A stretch of DNA of 64,000 nucleotides from Clostridia bacterium (GCA_017461385.1 JAFTXZ010000002.1:57304-121303), one strand, 5' to 3'. Positions 1 to 8,639 are shown, counted from the stretch's first letter. Notes: generated by a model from the letters alone, not told the origin. Translations and numbers: made by a program.

Positions 1-1041
1 ATCTCTTTCACCAATTAATGAAAGGATTTGCATGGAGCTTGTGCTCATTGCACCCTTTATTGTTCTGTGTGCAGTATTTCGCAAAAGGTCGATTTTATCA
101 TCTCTTGTGTAGTTTGGACTATCTAATAGATCGCTTGCTCTCTGGGCAATTGCATCTGAGGCTAGATCTGCTGATTCAATTCTTGCAGGGTTAGAGAGAA
201 GGTTGATAACTCGTCTTGGCTCTAGCTCCTCAAACGGTGTACTTCTTGAAAGTAAAAGCAATTGTGAGCAGGGCGTTTTGCCATAGCCTCGGGAAATTGA
301 TGAGCAAATTGAGCCACCGCCAATATATGAGCGAGCTCCACTATTGTCAGGATTAATTCCCATAATAAGCACCTTGTCAATGATTGAGAGGGCGTCCTCC
401 ACCGATTTATTATAATCCTTAGGTGCGAAGTAGCCGGTCAAATCAATTGAGTAGAACTTTTCCTTTTGAATTAGTGAGAATTCGCCCTCGTAATATCTCT
501 CAAGAGAGGTAAATATTCTTTTAACCTCTGAATATTTTCCGTTCTCAAAGGCGTCGGTTGCACGGGCATAAATTGCCTCCTCAACCTCTTGTCTTAATGA
601 AAAACAAGCGTAGCATCTGTAAGGACCGCGAGGGTTATTGTTAATGCTTTCGTTAATAATGGCAAGTGCGCCGAAGGAAATATTGGGGTCGTCCTTAAAT
701 CTGGTTACACTTGTTTTATTGGTTGATAGATAATAAAGATGATAAACTCCGAAAAACTTCTTGTATTCCTGTGGCAGGTAGCTGTCTGTTGATTGCACCT
801 TGTTAGGATTGAAGGATGTAGAGCATAGCTCGTCAAGAGAAACGTTAAAGCGTTCCTTAATTATATTAAGGTCGGCAATTGAAAACATACTGTTGTGGCA
901 TACGTTTAAGTAATTGCTGATTGTGGATTTTGCAGTGATTCCCAAAACGCTTGCAAGGTCTGCTTGTCTTAGTCCCTTTACGTCTAGAAGCTGCTGCACG
1001 TTAGTTTTAATTATTGTGTTGATATCTCTTTCGTTTGTCAT
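1..1041 (-). CDS. XRE-family transcriptional regulator, C-terminus cut by window edge
   Basis: Reading the minus strand from ATG at 1041 gives 347 codons without a stop, running off the left end of the window. The start is preceded by AAGGAG with good spacing. Residues about 8-60 form a helix-turn-helix of the Cro/CI (XRE) type (RQADLASVLGITAKSTISNY), so the N-terminus should bind DNA. The remaining 280 residues are not recognised; they contain aromatic and charged helical stretches and no visible catalytic motif. The gene diverges from the TPR/VirD4-like operon at 1656, with both promoters in the same 600-bp gap, which suggests autoregulation or control of that operon (inference). The HTH call is firm; the ligand or effector part is unknown. 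Confidence 0.8.
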   Translation of the reverse strand, partial: MTNERDINTIIKTNVQQLLDVKGLRQADLASVLGITAKSTISNYLNVCHNSMFSIADLNIIKERFNVSLDELCSTSFNPNKVQSTDSYLPQEYKKFFGVYHLYYLSTNKTSVTRFKDDPNISFGALAIINESINNNPRGPYRCYACFSLRQEVEEAIYARATDAFENGKYSEVKRIFTSLERYYEGEFSLIQKEKFYSIDLTGYFAPKDYNKSVEDALSIIDKVLIMGINPDNSGARSYIGGGSICSSISRGYGKTPCSQLLLLSRSTPFEELEPRRVINLLSNPARIESADLASDAIAQRASDLLDSPNYTRDDKIDLLRNTAHRTIKGAMSTSSMQILSLIGERD

Positions 1042-1119
1042 TAGTATTCTCCTTTTTGGCATTGGAGGGGTAAAAAACACAACGGTTTCAAAGGTCCCTT
1101 CATATCGCCCATCATAAGT

Positions 1120-1149
1120 ATTTTAACATAAGGGCACTTGGAGTGTCAA
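1120..1149 (-). promoter_or_regulatory. Sigma-A promoter of the XRE regulator
   Basis: On the minus strand, TTGACA (1144-1149) and TAAAAT (1120-1125) are separated by 18 bp, about 80 bp upstream of the regulator's start. Confidence 0.6.
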
Positions 1150-1333
1150 CTAAATATGTACTAAAGAAAAGAAAAATTTGAAAAAGTATTCCAAAAAACA
1201 TAAAAATAATCGAAATAGCTACTGAATTTTTGAAAAATAACTTAAAAATCCATATAAATTTTGCAATTTTGAACCAAAAATAATATGATTACAAAAAATT
1301 GAACTATAAATACGAAAAATACAAAAATGCCTA

Positions 1334-1362
1334 TTGACAGATAACGGGCGTTATGGTAGTAT
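1334..1362 (+). promoter_or_regulatory. Sigma-A promoter of the TPR/VirD4-like operon
   Basis: TTGACA at 1334-1339, a 17-bp spacer and TAGTAT at 1357-1362. An overlapping TATATT lies just downstream. It would give an mRNA leader of about 290 nt. Confidence 0.6.
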
Positions 1363-1655
1363 ATTCCTCACCCGAAATAGCTGAAAAATGAGTAAGCCTA
1401 TCCACTAAAGGGAGGAATGAACTGCTACTAAAACAAGACGGAGATTTTCCCTTGGCAAAAATTGTTGTTTTTTGAAGTATTGTTCAAAAAATACGAACAA
1501 AAATATCAAGAAACTTTTTTGAAAGTCCATCGTTTTTAGTAAAAAATGGCAGATACTATAGTTGTCAGGGAAGATGCACAAGCATCTAACCGCGAATGCT
1601 TTATCTGTTAAAGGCAGATTTGAATATAAGATTTTATGAAAGAGAGGAAAATAGA

Positions 1656-2390
1656 ATGGAAAACATCACACGTGAAAATCTATACAGAAGCTTCTTCGAT
1701 GCTACAATCGGTCGTTTCTATTCTGAGGAGCAATCACTCAAGCTTTTAAGACTGTTTGCTCTTGAGGCAGGAATCGTAGAGGGTAGTGAGGAATACAACT
1801 CAATCGTTAATACAATTAAGGCAATCAACAAGGCAAATATCAGAAATTTCATCGAGTGTAATAACTTTGGCTTGCTTTGTGAGTTTGCATCACCATTCAG
1901 CGATGCTCGTTTGGCAGCTAGCGCTCTTTCAAAGTGCTATAGAGAAAGAAGAGATAGAGGTCAAGATGCTTATTCAAGCCCGGTTGAATGGCGTATAAAC
2001 GTTTACAAGAACGCAACGTCAAGACAAAATAAGCTTGAAATCGCCTACATAGAATATACTAACGGTCAGTTAGATAAGGCGCTTGAGGGCTTAAAGGGGC
2101 TTGCAAGCTCGGGTGATATTGAGGCGCTTAGCCACCTTGCAATAATCTGCTACGATGAGGGCAGATATGAGGATGCTTATTTGTATCTTTCACAGCTCAA
2201 TAAGGTATTCGTTGAGGAGCTTTATTTAACAGAGGGCTGCGAATGGTCAAAGGGCTTAAGAAGCTACGTGTCCCTTTTGGTTTCTGAGGAGGCAGCTGAA
2301 AGACTTGATGAGCAGGTAAGAAATGAAAAGCCCTTCCTAACAAGACGTGGCTCAAACGGTATGAGCGTAGGAGGCTTTGTAAGAGGCTAA
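1656..2390 (+). CDS. TPR/Sel1-like repeat protein
   Basis: The 244-aa protein starts at ATG 1656, chosen over an in-frame upstream start because GAGAGGAAA lies just before it. It is soluble and mostly helical. Residues about 140-205 show helix pairs with the A/L/Y/G spacing of TPR or Sel1 repeats (DKALEGLKGLASSGDIEALS, then EGRYEDAYLYLSQL), which usually mediate protein-protein contacts. No catalytic motif is visible. It is the first gene of a unit with the VirD4-like ATPase and is separated from it by a strong hairpin at 2392-2411. A role as adaptor for that ATPase is inference from position only. Confidence 0.75.
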   Translation: MENITRENLYRSFFDATIGRFYSEEQSLKLLRLFALEAGIVEGSEEYNSIVNTIKAINKANIRNFIECNNFGLLCEFASPFSDARLAASALSKCYRERRDRGQDAYSSPVEWRINVYKNATSRQNKLEIAYIEYTNGQLDKALEGLKGLASSGDIEALSHLAIICYDEGRYEDAYLYLSQLNKVFVEELYLTEGCEWSKGLRSYVSLLVSEEAAERLDEQVRNEKPFLTRRGSNGMSVGGFVRG

Positions 2391-2391
2391 G

Positions 2392-2411
2392 GTCCGAGCT
2401 TGGGCTCGGAC
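2392..2411 (+). other. Intercistronic hairpin
   Basis: Perfect 8-bp stem GTCCGAGC/GCTCGGAC with a TTGG loop between the TPR and VirD4-like genes. There is no U-run, so it is more likely an mRNA stability or processing element than a full terminator. Confidence 0.6.
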
Positions 2412-2437
2412 ACACGCCCGAATTTTAGGAGGAAAAA

Positions 2438-4135
2438 ATGAATTTTACATCTTCAATAAATGATACATTAAGAGCCGAAAACCATCAATATTATGAGGAC
2501 TCCAAGTGCATTGAATGCGCGCCGGGGCTCGACGTTAAAAACGGTAGATGGGTAAAGGTTGACGAAATTAAGGAGCTTGAGGAGCTAATGTGGCCTGTTT
2601 ACTTTGATAAGGAGCAGGACAGAGCCCTTATGCTGCCAATGTCCCACTGTATGCTGACAGGTAGTACGGGTACAGGTAAATCCGAGGTAATTGTAAAGAA
2701 TATTTTATCCCTTCTTTCTAATTACAAGGATGAAAAGAAGCCATCTTTTATGGTTACTGACCTTAAGGGTGATATCTCTGAACAGCTTGGCGAGAAGCTA
2801 ATGGAAAGAGGCTATAACGTATCGGTTTTAGATATGCGTAATTCCTTTGGCTCTGCAAGATATAATTTCCTTACTCAAATTTATGATGACTATCAGGAGG
2901 CAATGAGAATAAAGAAGGATTTGGCAAGCAACCAAATTACCTCTATATTTGACGGAGTTAAGTATGATTCTATAAAGGTTGCCCGTTCAAAGGCTACAAT
3001 CAAATATCTAACACTCTTAGAGGGCGTTGAAAGAAGCGTGAATGAGCTTGCTATTATAATGGTTCCATGCGATGACCCTAAGAATAAATCCTGGGCAGAC
3101 GGCGCAAGAACTATGTGTGAGGCGATTATGAGAACTATGCTTCGTGACTCTGAGGATCCAAGACTTGGAATGACAAGAGAAAAGTTCACAGTTGCTAACG
3201 TTGCAAGAATATCCTTCTCCACAGACGAAACCTGCTCAAAGATAATCTCTTGGCTGGAAAGGGCAGATGATATTCTCTGTGTAAGAAGTGCTCTTTCTGG
3301 TAACTATCGTCTATCTGCAAGAACAACAAGAGATGGCTACATAAGCACGCTTAATACACAGCTTGCACATTATGCAGCTGTATCAATAGCAGCTCTTACA
3401 GAAACTGCCGATGATATTGATCTGAGAAAAATTGCAGAAAGTGATAAGCCTTATGCAATCTTCATAATCACTGACGACAGACAGGTTACTACAAATAACA
3501 TCTGTATGATGTTTATGAACAACCTAATAAACGAGTTAACAAAGGCTGCAGACTCAAGAACTGAGCACTGCCTACCAAGAGATTTTATAATCCTGGCAGA
3601 CGAGTTTGCGAATATGCCAGCGCTACCAAACATTTCTAACAAAATTACAACCCTTCGTTCGAGAAAAATCTGGATGATGATGGCAATTCAGTCTAATCAA
3701 CAGCTGGATATGGTTTATGGCACTAACCAAATGGAGATTTTAAGGGATAACTGCGACCTTCAAATATTTATAGGCTGTAACAATGACAAGACCAAGGAGG
3801 AGTTTGCACACTCTATGGGTCAGACCATAGGCTCTATAACCTCGTTTGCAATCTCTAATGACGGCTCAATCTCTGCTCAAAAGCAATCCAACAACGTTCC
3901 GGTTGTAAGAAGAAGCGACCTTGACGCACTAGAGCTTGGCGAGTTTTATATTCGCTCAAGAAAGAGCCAGAATATGAGAAGTAGGATGACTCCTTACTTT
4001 ATGCAAAGAGATAAGAACGAAAAGCTTGCTCCAATAACAATAGTTCGTGAGTTTGATCCGAATGCAAATCGATATGATATTGCAGCTGTCCTAAAAACCT
4101 TAAGAGCTAAGCTTAAGGAATGGTACGATGATTAA
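2438..4135 (+). CDS. VirD4/TraG-type coupling-protein-like ATPase, soluble form
   Basis: The 565-aa protein has the order and spacing of type IV coupling proteins: Walker A GSTGTGKS at 75-82, a Walker B and following signature LADEFANMPALPN near residue 388, then RSRKIWMMMAIQS and a TraM-recognition-like C-terminus. VirD4/TraD/TraG proteins are hexameric ATPases that engage DNA or protein substrates at secretion channels. Two features are odd. The usual N-terminal membrane anchor is missing (no hydrophobic segment before Walker A), and no relaxase or channel gene is nearby. Start ATG 2438 follows GGAGG. It is the last gene of its operon, with a terminator at 4163. It could be a HerA/VirD4-class DNA pump used outside conjugation. 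The family call is strong; the substrate is unknown. Confidence 0.85.
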   Translation: MNFTSSINDTLRAENHQYYEDSKCIECAPGLDVKNGRWVKVDEIKELEELMWPVYFDKEQDRALMLPMSHCMLTGSTGTGKSEVIVKNILSLLSNYKDEKKPSFMVTDLKGDISEQLGEKLMERGYNVSVLDMRNSFGSARYNFLTQIYDDYQEAMRIKKDLASNQITSIFDGVKYDSIKVARSKATIKYLTLLEGVERSVNELAIIMVPCDDPKNKSWADGARTMCEAIMRTMLRDSEDPRLGMTREKFTVANVARISFSTDETCSKIISWLERADDILCVRSALSGNYRLSARTTRDGYISTLNTQLAHYAAVSIAALTETADDIDLRKIAESDKPYAIFIITDDRQVTTNNICMMFMNNLINELTKAADSRTEHCLPRDFIILADEFANMPALPNISNKITTLRSRKIWMMMAIQSNQQLDMVYGTNQMEILRDNCDLQIFIGCNNDKTKEEFAHSMGQTIGSITSFAISNDGSISAQKQSNNVPVVRRSDLDALELGEFYIRSRKSQNMRSRMTPYFMQRDKNEKLAPITIVREFDPNANRYDIAAVLKTLRAKLKEWYDD

Positions 4136-4162
4136 GGCTAAGCAAATCTGATTTCCGTAAGG

Positions 4163-4200
4163 ATAGAGGCTACACGTATCGCGTGTAGCCTCTATATTTT
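4163..4200 (+). terminator. Rho-independent terminator of the VirD4-like operon
   Basis: A 14-bp perfect stem (4163-4176 with 4182-4195), 5-nt loop and ATTTT tail. Confidence 0.8.
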
Positions 4201-4209
4201 TCAAAGCTA

Positions 4210-4238
4210 TTGAAAAAATGACTCCCTTGTGCTATACT
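4210..4238 (+). promoter_or_regulatory. Sigma-A promoter of the membrane protein gene at 4322
   Basis: TTGAAA (4210-4215), 17-bp spacer, TATACT (4233-4238), directly after the preceding terminator. Confidence 0.7.
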
Positions 4239-4321
4239 TGTAATATGGCAAATAAAAATTGCGATTTTTAATTAAAATTCCAAAAATTGCCACAGGAGTG
4301 TCTAAAAAGCAAGGAGAAAAT

Positions 4322-5101
4322 ATGGATAATAACGAAAAAAATCAAGCTTCTGAAAACATGCAGGAGCCTAATGAATCTAATATTGCAAGGCGAGAAAGAC
4401 TTCTTGGCACTGATATGACTGATAAAATCCACGATGATAAGGCTGAAATTACAAAGGGAAACTTTTTTGCAAACGTTTGGTACAGGTTTAAGTGGGCGAT
4501 AATTGTTGTTGCTCTTTTTCTTGTTGTGATGATATATGGACTTGTTCATAGTGCACTACAAAAAACCTATGACCTGGATCTTTCGTATTTCGGACCGGTC
4601 TATGTGAAGTCCTCATTACATGACGATATCCAAAAAATGCTTTCGGACCTAGCACAGGATTATAACGGAGACGGGGAAAAGAAAATCAATTTTACCTTTA
4701 CCACCTATCAGGGGGAGGAAGGAATTGAGAATATTCCTGAAAATCAAGAGTTTTACAACGCAATCTTGACCGCCAATGCAAATACTGAGGCGCTTAAGGG
4801 CATGAATAGTCAGATAAACTCTGGACACATTTCCTTTTACATTATGGATAAGGATATTTATGAAATGTATAAGGGGCACTTCATTACCGTTGAGGAAATT
4901 CTAGGCTATAAGCTTGATAGCAGTAAGCTTTACGATTCTCGTGCAGTTTTGCTGGAGGAAACAATGCTTGATGATAGATACCCAACCCTTGCACCAATTT
5001 GCAAGGATTCGGTAATTTGTGTACAAAAAATATACACCACAAGTGAGGAAAAGCTGGAAAGCGCAAAGGCGCTTTTTAAGGCAATAGTTGAATTAGAATA
5101 A
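4322..5101 (+). CDS. Single-pass membrane protein with extracytoplasmic domain
   Basis: The 259-aa protein starts at ATG 4322, supported by AAGGAG eight bases upstream; an earlier in-frame start lacks a site. The first 55 residues are polar and acidic, residues about 58-78 form one transmembrane helix (IIVVALFLVVMIYGLV), and the remaining 180 residues should lie outside the membrane. The outer part has an alpha/beta appearance (for example YGPVYV-like strands and a DYNGDGEKKINF stretch), but I cannot name a family. It has its own promoter and a bidirectional terminator, so it is monocistronic. Proximity to the VirD4-like ATPase suggests a possible envelope partner for that anchorless ATPase, an inference only. 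Confidence 0.75.
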   Translation: MDNNEKNQASENMQEPNESNIARRERLLGTDMTDKIHDDKAEITKGNFFANVWYRFKWAIIVVALFLVVMIYGLVHSALQKTYDLDLSYFGPVYVKSSLHDDIQKMLSDLAQDYNGDGEKKINFTFTTYQGEEGIENIPENQEFYNAILTANANTEALKGMNSQINSGHISFYIMDKDIYEMYKGHFITVEEILGYKLDSSKLYDSRAVLLEETMLDDRYPTLAPICKDSVICVQKIYTTSEEKLESAKALFKAIVELE

Positions 5102-5137
5102 TAAAAAATGCTAACGAGCAATCGTTAGCATTTTTTT
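5102..5137. terminator. Bidirectional terminator between convergent genes
   Basis: A 10-bp stem ATGCTAACGA/TCGTTAGCAT with an A-run on the left and a U-run on the right serves the plus-strand membrane protein gene and the convergent minus-strand dGTPase gene, whose stop codon overlaps it. Confidence 0.85.
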
Positions 5138-6362
5138 AATCAAAGTAGCTTTTATATTCAATATGTAAATCGCTCTCTGGAAATAAATATGCATACAAAT
5201 CCACAAAGTAGTCGTCAGTCATGCTGGCTATGTAGTCAACAACGATTTGATTCTTTTCTTCGTTTTCGTAAGGGGTTGACCTTTCATAGTGAGCACCGGT
5301 TACATATTTTATGTGATGGGTGAATATTGGAGAGGAGGTGTTGTTGCTTTCTAAATCTGAAAGTAGCCTTTCATACATTTCTCCCATCATAACCTTTACG
5401 GTTTTGTCGAGCAATTCTTGGTTTTGTGGACAGAGGTAGATTCTTGCATAGTTTTCTTCCTTGGAGACTCTTAATGCCTCGAAGTGCTTTTCGTCTAATT
5501 GAATGTAACCCTTTCCATAGCTGTTTTCAACTATGTTAACAACTAGATTATTTATAATTTCTGCATTTTCAGTGCCGATGGCAGTGGGCGAGTAGGAGTC
5601 GGGAGAAATGTCCCTTGCCCTTTGTGCGTCCTGTCTGTCCTTTCCAAGATAAGCTATGATATCTGAAATTCTCATTACACAGCCCTCAAGAGTGGAGGGA
5701 ACTAATCGCCTCACGTTTGATTTATCGAGATAACAGCCCTCAATCAGCTTGTCAAATTCCTCAAAGCTCTTTAGTGCTCTTGGCTCGTATTGACTAAGCT
5801 CCAGCTCGCCGTCGTGGCTTGCAATTCCACTAAGGGTTTGAAGACTGATATTCAATGGATAAATCTTGTCAAGAACACGCACGGAATGAATGTTGTGAGA
5901 AAAGCGTCTCCCCGTATGTGCAGAATAAATTTGGTCAAGGTATTTTTCTCCTGCATGACCAAAGGGGGTGTGTCCGATGTCGTGGCCGAGAGCAATTGCC
6001 TCGATTAAATCAAGGTTAAGGTTTAAGCATTTGCCGATAGTTCTTGCAATTCTTGAAACTAACTGCACGTGTAAGGCACGTCTGGTGATATCGTCATTTT
6101 TGTAAAATGAGAACACCTGTGTTTTATCACTATATCTATTGTAGTAAGGACAATGCAGAATTTTGTCAATATCGCGTATGTAAGCAGAGCGCAAAACGTT
6201 TGCCATATCGCTTTTTCTTGGGCGACGCCTTATTGCCTCGCTATCCCTTGTGCTAAAGTCTACAAAGGATTGCTCTGCCTTTTCTTTTATAATTCTTTCG
6301 TTTAGCTCGGGGCTAAGCTCCTCGTAATGGAGCTTCCGATTAAAAGCACTTGATTCCTTCAT
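5136..6362 (-). CDS. dGTP triphosphohydrolase-like HD-domain protein
   Basis: The 408-aa protein has the dNTPase signature HDIGHTPFGHAGE, with the HD pair that binds the metal. An N-terminal RRRPRKSD region, RDIDKILHCPYYNRYSDKTQ and HNIHSVRVLD also fit the Dgt family, which hydrolyses dNTPs to deoxynucleosides and triphosphate. Length suits the family (about 330-500 aa). I place the start at ATG 6362, where AAGGTGG sits eight bases upstream; the alternative TTG six bases earlier would be too close. It is a single gene with a promoter at 6386-6414. Members act in nucleotide-pool control and sometimes in antiviral dNTP depletion; nothing here favours the latter. Family sure, exact substrate not. 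Confidence 0.88.
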   Translation of the reverse strand: MKESSAFNRKLHYEELSPELNERIIKEKAEQSFVDFSTRDSEAIRRRPRKSDMANVLRSAYIRDIDKILHCPYYNRYSDKTQVFSFYKNDDITRRALHVQLVSRIARTIGKCLNLNLDLIEAIALGHDIGHTPFGHAGEKYLDQIYSAHTGRRFSHNIHSVRVLDKIYPLNISLQTLSGIASHDGELELSQYEPRALKSFEEFDKLIEGCYLDKSNVRRLVPSTLEGCVMRISDIIAYLGKDRQDAQRARDISPDSYSPTAIGTENAEIINNLVVNIVENSYGKGYIQLDEKHFEALRVSKEENYARIYLCPQNQELLDKTVKVMMGEMYERLLSDLESNNTSSPIFTHHIKYVTGAHYERSTPYENEEKNQIVVDYIASMTDDYFVDLYAYLFPESDLHIEYKSYFD

Positions 6363-6385
6363 AAACAACCCACCTTTCTTGTTAT

Positions 6386-6414
6386 ATTATAGCATAAAAG
6401 GCCTTTCAATTCAA
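6386..6414 (-). promoter_or_regulatory. Sigma-A promoter of the dGTPase-like gene
   Basis: On the minus strand TTGAAT (6409-6414), 17 bp, TATAAT (6386-6391). Confidence 0.75.
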
Positions 6415-6461
6415 GTTTTCTTTTAACTAAATATATGAACATATTTACAAATGAACATAAA

Positions 6462-6499
6462 ATAAATAAAAGAATAAGAGGCGAAAAGCCTCTTTATTT
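6462..6499 (-). terminator. Terminator of the TVP38/DedA gene
   Basis: Stem AAGAGGC/GCCTCTT overlapping the stop codon, followed on the minus strand by a T-rich tail. Confidence 0.65.
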
Positions 6500-7216
6500 C
6501 TTATTTTTCCTAAGTTTTTTGGCAAGCTTGTCAAGATAATCGTTTATTTGGCTTGAGTAGATAAGACCTAGCACAAGACCTAGAAGCGATAGGACGATTG
6601 AGCTAATAATTACAACAAGACCCCAACCGCTGTACGGAATTACCTCGCCTGACATAAAAAGCAGAGTTGCTCCTATTGAAGTTGCTCGTGTGAAAAACTG
6701 CATTATTGAAAAGGTGAAGATTGGGGTTTTTACCATTCCCGCAACTGAGCATAAAAGGTCATCTGGAAAAAAGGGAAGAAGAAAGGCAAAAAATAAAACT
6801 ACATTTTCCTTTCCCTTCATTTTGGCAAGCCAACCGTCAATCTTTTTTGAATCTCCTGCCACCCAGTTCAGATAAGGTCTGCCAAGAACCTTTCCGAGAA
6901 AATATGCAAAATATGAGCCAAGCAAAAGACCTACGTAAGAATAAATAAAGGAAATCCACGGACCAAAAAGGTAGCTTCCAGCCAAAACTGTAACCGTTGA
7001 GGGTATAGGTATAATTGTAACCTGTAAGAAGGTTGCTAAAATAAAAATCAAGGGAGCAAGTGCCCCTTTTCCCTTAATGTATTCCTGTAATCCTTCTCTT
7101 GTTATGTTTGTTAGTCCTAAGTGCTCAAAAAGAAAATACACAAGAAGTATTAGCAAGCCAATACCAAAAAGAGAGAGCACAAGCCTTAAAATTGCTTGCT
7201 TATTTTCTTTCTTCAT
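6494..7216 (-). CDS. TVP38/TMEM64 (DedA/SNARE-associated) membrane protein
   Basis: The 240-aa protein is very hydrophobic, with about six membrane segments: residues 11-28, a re-entrant pair around 52-100, then about 125-150, 165-185 and 195-222. The motif PIPSTVTVLAGSYLFGPWIS followed by GLLLGSYFAYFLGKVLGR is the core of the VTT domain shared by TVP38, TMEM64 and DedA proteins. These are thought to act as lipid scramblases or flippases, or in membrane homeostasis. The tail is lysine-rich (KLAKKLRKNKK), consistent with a cytoplasmic C-terminus. Start ATG 7216 follows AAGGAA. It is flanked by its own terminator and is not part of a visible operon. Confidence 0.87.
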   Translation of the reverse strand: MKKENKQAILRLVLSLFGIGLLILLVYFLFEHLGLTNITREGLQEYIKGKGALAPLIFILATFLQVTIIPIPSTVTVLAGSYLFGPWISFIYSYVGLLLGSYFAYFLGKVLGRPYLNWVAGDSKKIDGWLAKMKGKENVVLFFAFLLPFFPDDLLCSVAGMVKTPIFTFSIMQFFTRATSIGATLLFMSGEVIPYSGWGLVVIISSIVLSLLGLVLGLIYSSQINDYLDKLAKKLRKNKK

Positions 7217-7302
7217 AATATTTCCTTATTATTGTAAACATTTAGCAAAAAAACAGTTAGTACATTATATAGCAACAAAAAGACAAAAAATGCAAATGCT
7301 AA

Positions 7303-7330
7303 AGAAAAAAGCACAGGCGCTTGCCTGCGC
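7303..7330 (-). terminator. Terminator of the leucine-rich-repeat gene
   Basis: On the minus strand GCGCAGGC/GCCTGTGC stem with AAGC loop followed by TTTTTT. Confidence 0.8.
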
Positions 7331-7335
7331 TTAAG

Positions 7336-8094
7336 TTATTTTCTTTCCCAGTAAGCACAGCCGTCGTCAAAGTCCATTTTTGAAAGCATTTCTGCATTCT
7401 TTTCAGGATCTGAAAGGTCAAGCGTGTAGTCAGTATCATTATAAACACAATGCCAAGTCCAGCCCTCTGGATTTTCAAATGTAACTCGCTTCAAGCCGTA
7501 ACAGCTTCTGAAGGCAAGTGAGCCTATGCGCTCAACTCCCTTAGGAATAGTAATGTCAACAAGCTCGTAGCAATGCTCAAATGCGTCCTCCTCGATTTCA
7601 ACTGTCTTTGTGGAAACAGGGAAGACCTTTAGGGCTTCACACCCACTAAAGATACCCTCTGAAATTGAGTCGGTTGGATTGATTGTCTCAAGGGCTTTGC
7701 ATTCGTAAAAGGCATAGGGTCCTATATAGCAATCAGGCACGTGTGCAAAGGCAAGAGATGAGCAACCGGAAAATGCGCCTCTGCCAATAAAAGACACGTG
7801 GCAGGGAATATCTATCGACTTAAGCGAGGTGCAATAATTAAATGCGTAGTCGCCTATTTCAAACATTGAGGTGAAGTCCTTGTGAGCGTAGTAGTCCTTT
7901 TCACAGGGAAAGGTAACGGCTTCAAGCTGTGAACAGTCCTTGAACGCCTGCTCCTCAATTCCAACGACTAAAAGACCATTAACCTCAAGAGGAATTTCAA
8001 CACTCTGTGCGTCCTTTTCACAATCTATAATGACACAGGTGCTTTCAAAGCTATCTGGCCTTAGGGTTAGCTTTTCGTATTTGATATCTTCCAT
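7336..8094 (-). CDS. BspA-type leucine-rich-repeat (LRR_5) protein, cytoplasmic
   Basis: The 252-aa protein is built of LRR_5/BspA repeats of about 23 residues, seen in phrases such as IEEQAFKDCSQLEAVTFP, IGDYAFNYCTSLKSIDIP, IGRGAFSGCSSL and IEEDAFEHCYELVDITIP. Repeats span residues about 40-225. The start is ATG 8094, which follows AAGGAG, rather than the upstream in-frame start that lies in the promoter. No signal peptide or sorting signal is present, so unlike most BspA-like adhesins it should stay in the cytoplasm. Such repeats mediate binding; the partner is unknown. A promoter at 8123-8151 and a terminator make it monocistronic. Confidence 0.87.
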   Translation of the reverse strand: MEDIKYEKLTLRPDSFESTCVIIDCEKDAQSVEIPLEVNGLLVVGIEEQAFKDCSQLEAVTFPCEKDYYAHKDFTSMFEIGDYAFNYCTSLKSIDIPCHVSFIGRGAFSGCSSLAFAHVPDCYIGPYAFYECKALETINPTDSISEGIFSGCEALKVFPVSTKTVEIEEDAFEHCYELVDITIPKGVERIGSLAFRSCYGLKRVTFENPEGWTWHCVYNDTDYTLDLSDPEKNAEMLSKMDFDDGCAYWERK

Positions 8095-8122
8095 AATAAA
8101 GCTCCTTATTTGGTATATAAAC

Positions 8123-8151
8123 ATTGTATCACGGTTAGTAGAATTTGTAAA
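8123..8151 (-). promoter_or_regulatory. Sigma-A promoter of the leucine-rich-repeat gene
   Basis: On the minus strand TTTACA (8146-8151), 17 bp, TACAAT (8123-8128). Confidence 0.65.
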
Positions 8152-8196
8152 GTAAATTCCAAAAAATATTAAAAATCATACACTCCAAGGGACTTT

Positions 8197-8610
8197 TTAT
8201 TCCTCTGAAACATAATTTTTAATGATTTCATCATACTGCGGAAAGTGCTTTGACAAAGCAATAGGCATACCAGATGAGTTAACAAAGCAATGGTGGCTTT
8301 TCGCACTAAAAACAACCTGGTCGTTTTCATCAAGCATAGTGTATGAAAAGGTCAATTTCACTCGCTTGTATTCTGTAATTTTGACGCAAACTCGTACACT
8401 CTGTCCAAAGGTTGTGGGCTTTTTATACTGACACTCAATGCCAATTACAGGGGAAATAATACCTGCCTTTTCCATTGATTCATAGCTACAGCCAGCCTGC
8501 TCTAAAAAATCGACACGTGCCTCCTCCATTAGCCTTACGTAATTGGAGTGGTGAGTAATACCCATTTTGTCTGTTTCGTAGTAATTTATCTTTCTTATGT
8601 AGTCCTGCAT
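8197..8610 (-). CDS. Acyl-CoA thioesterase, hot-dog fold (YbgC/4-HBT type)
   Basis: The 137-aa protein matches the 4-hydroxybenzoyl-CoA thioesterase/YbgC family in length and in its N-terminal signature: YYETDKMGITHHSNYVRLME contains the catalytic Asp (D of ETDKMG) and the usual N-Y-x-R-x-x-E stretch. These enzymes hydrolyse acyl-CoA thioesters. The central part (YKKPTTFGQSVRVCVKI, then KLTFSYTMLD) fits the beta strands of the fold. Start ATG 8610 follows AAGGA. It has its own promoter. The acyl substrate cannot be told from sequence. Confidence 0.9.
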   Translation of the reverse strand: MQDYIRKINYYETDKMGITHHSNYVRLMEEARVDFLEQAGCSYESMEKAGIISPVIGIECQYKKPTTFGQSVRVCVKITEYKRVKLTFSYTMLDENDQVVFSAKSHHCFVNSSGMPIALSKHFPQYDEIIKNYVSEE

Positions 8611-8639
8611 AAAAATTCCTTTCTAACTTACTAAAAAGC

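Larger units (their letters stand above)
1042..1655. other. Divergent intergenic region, 614 bp, no gene seen
   Basis: This AT-rich gap separates the divergent regulator and TPR genes and holds one promoter for each. The roughly 290-nt leader between the rightward promoter and the TPR start contains small inverted repeats (for example GATGC/GCATC near 1572-1586) and a purine-rich patch near 1410-1440, but I matched it to no known riboswitch. The length of the leader is unusual for this window, where most genes have short leaders. Confidence 0.5.

Noticed and set aside
1370-1650. Possible riboswitch in the long leader of the TPR gene
   Set aside because: Conserved cores of TPP, SAM, cyclic-di-GMP, lysine and cobalamin elements are absent; only small inverted repeats are seen.
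2438-5101. Part of a conjugative element
   Set aside because: No relaxase, VirB4, integrase or excisionase is present in the window, and the ATPase lacks the membrane anchor.
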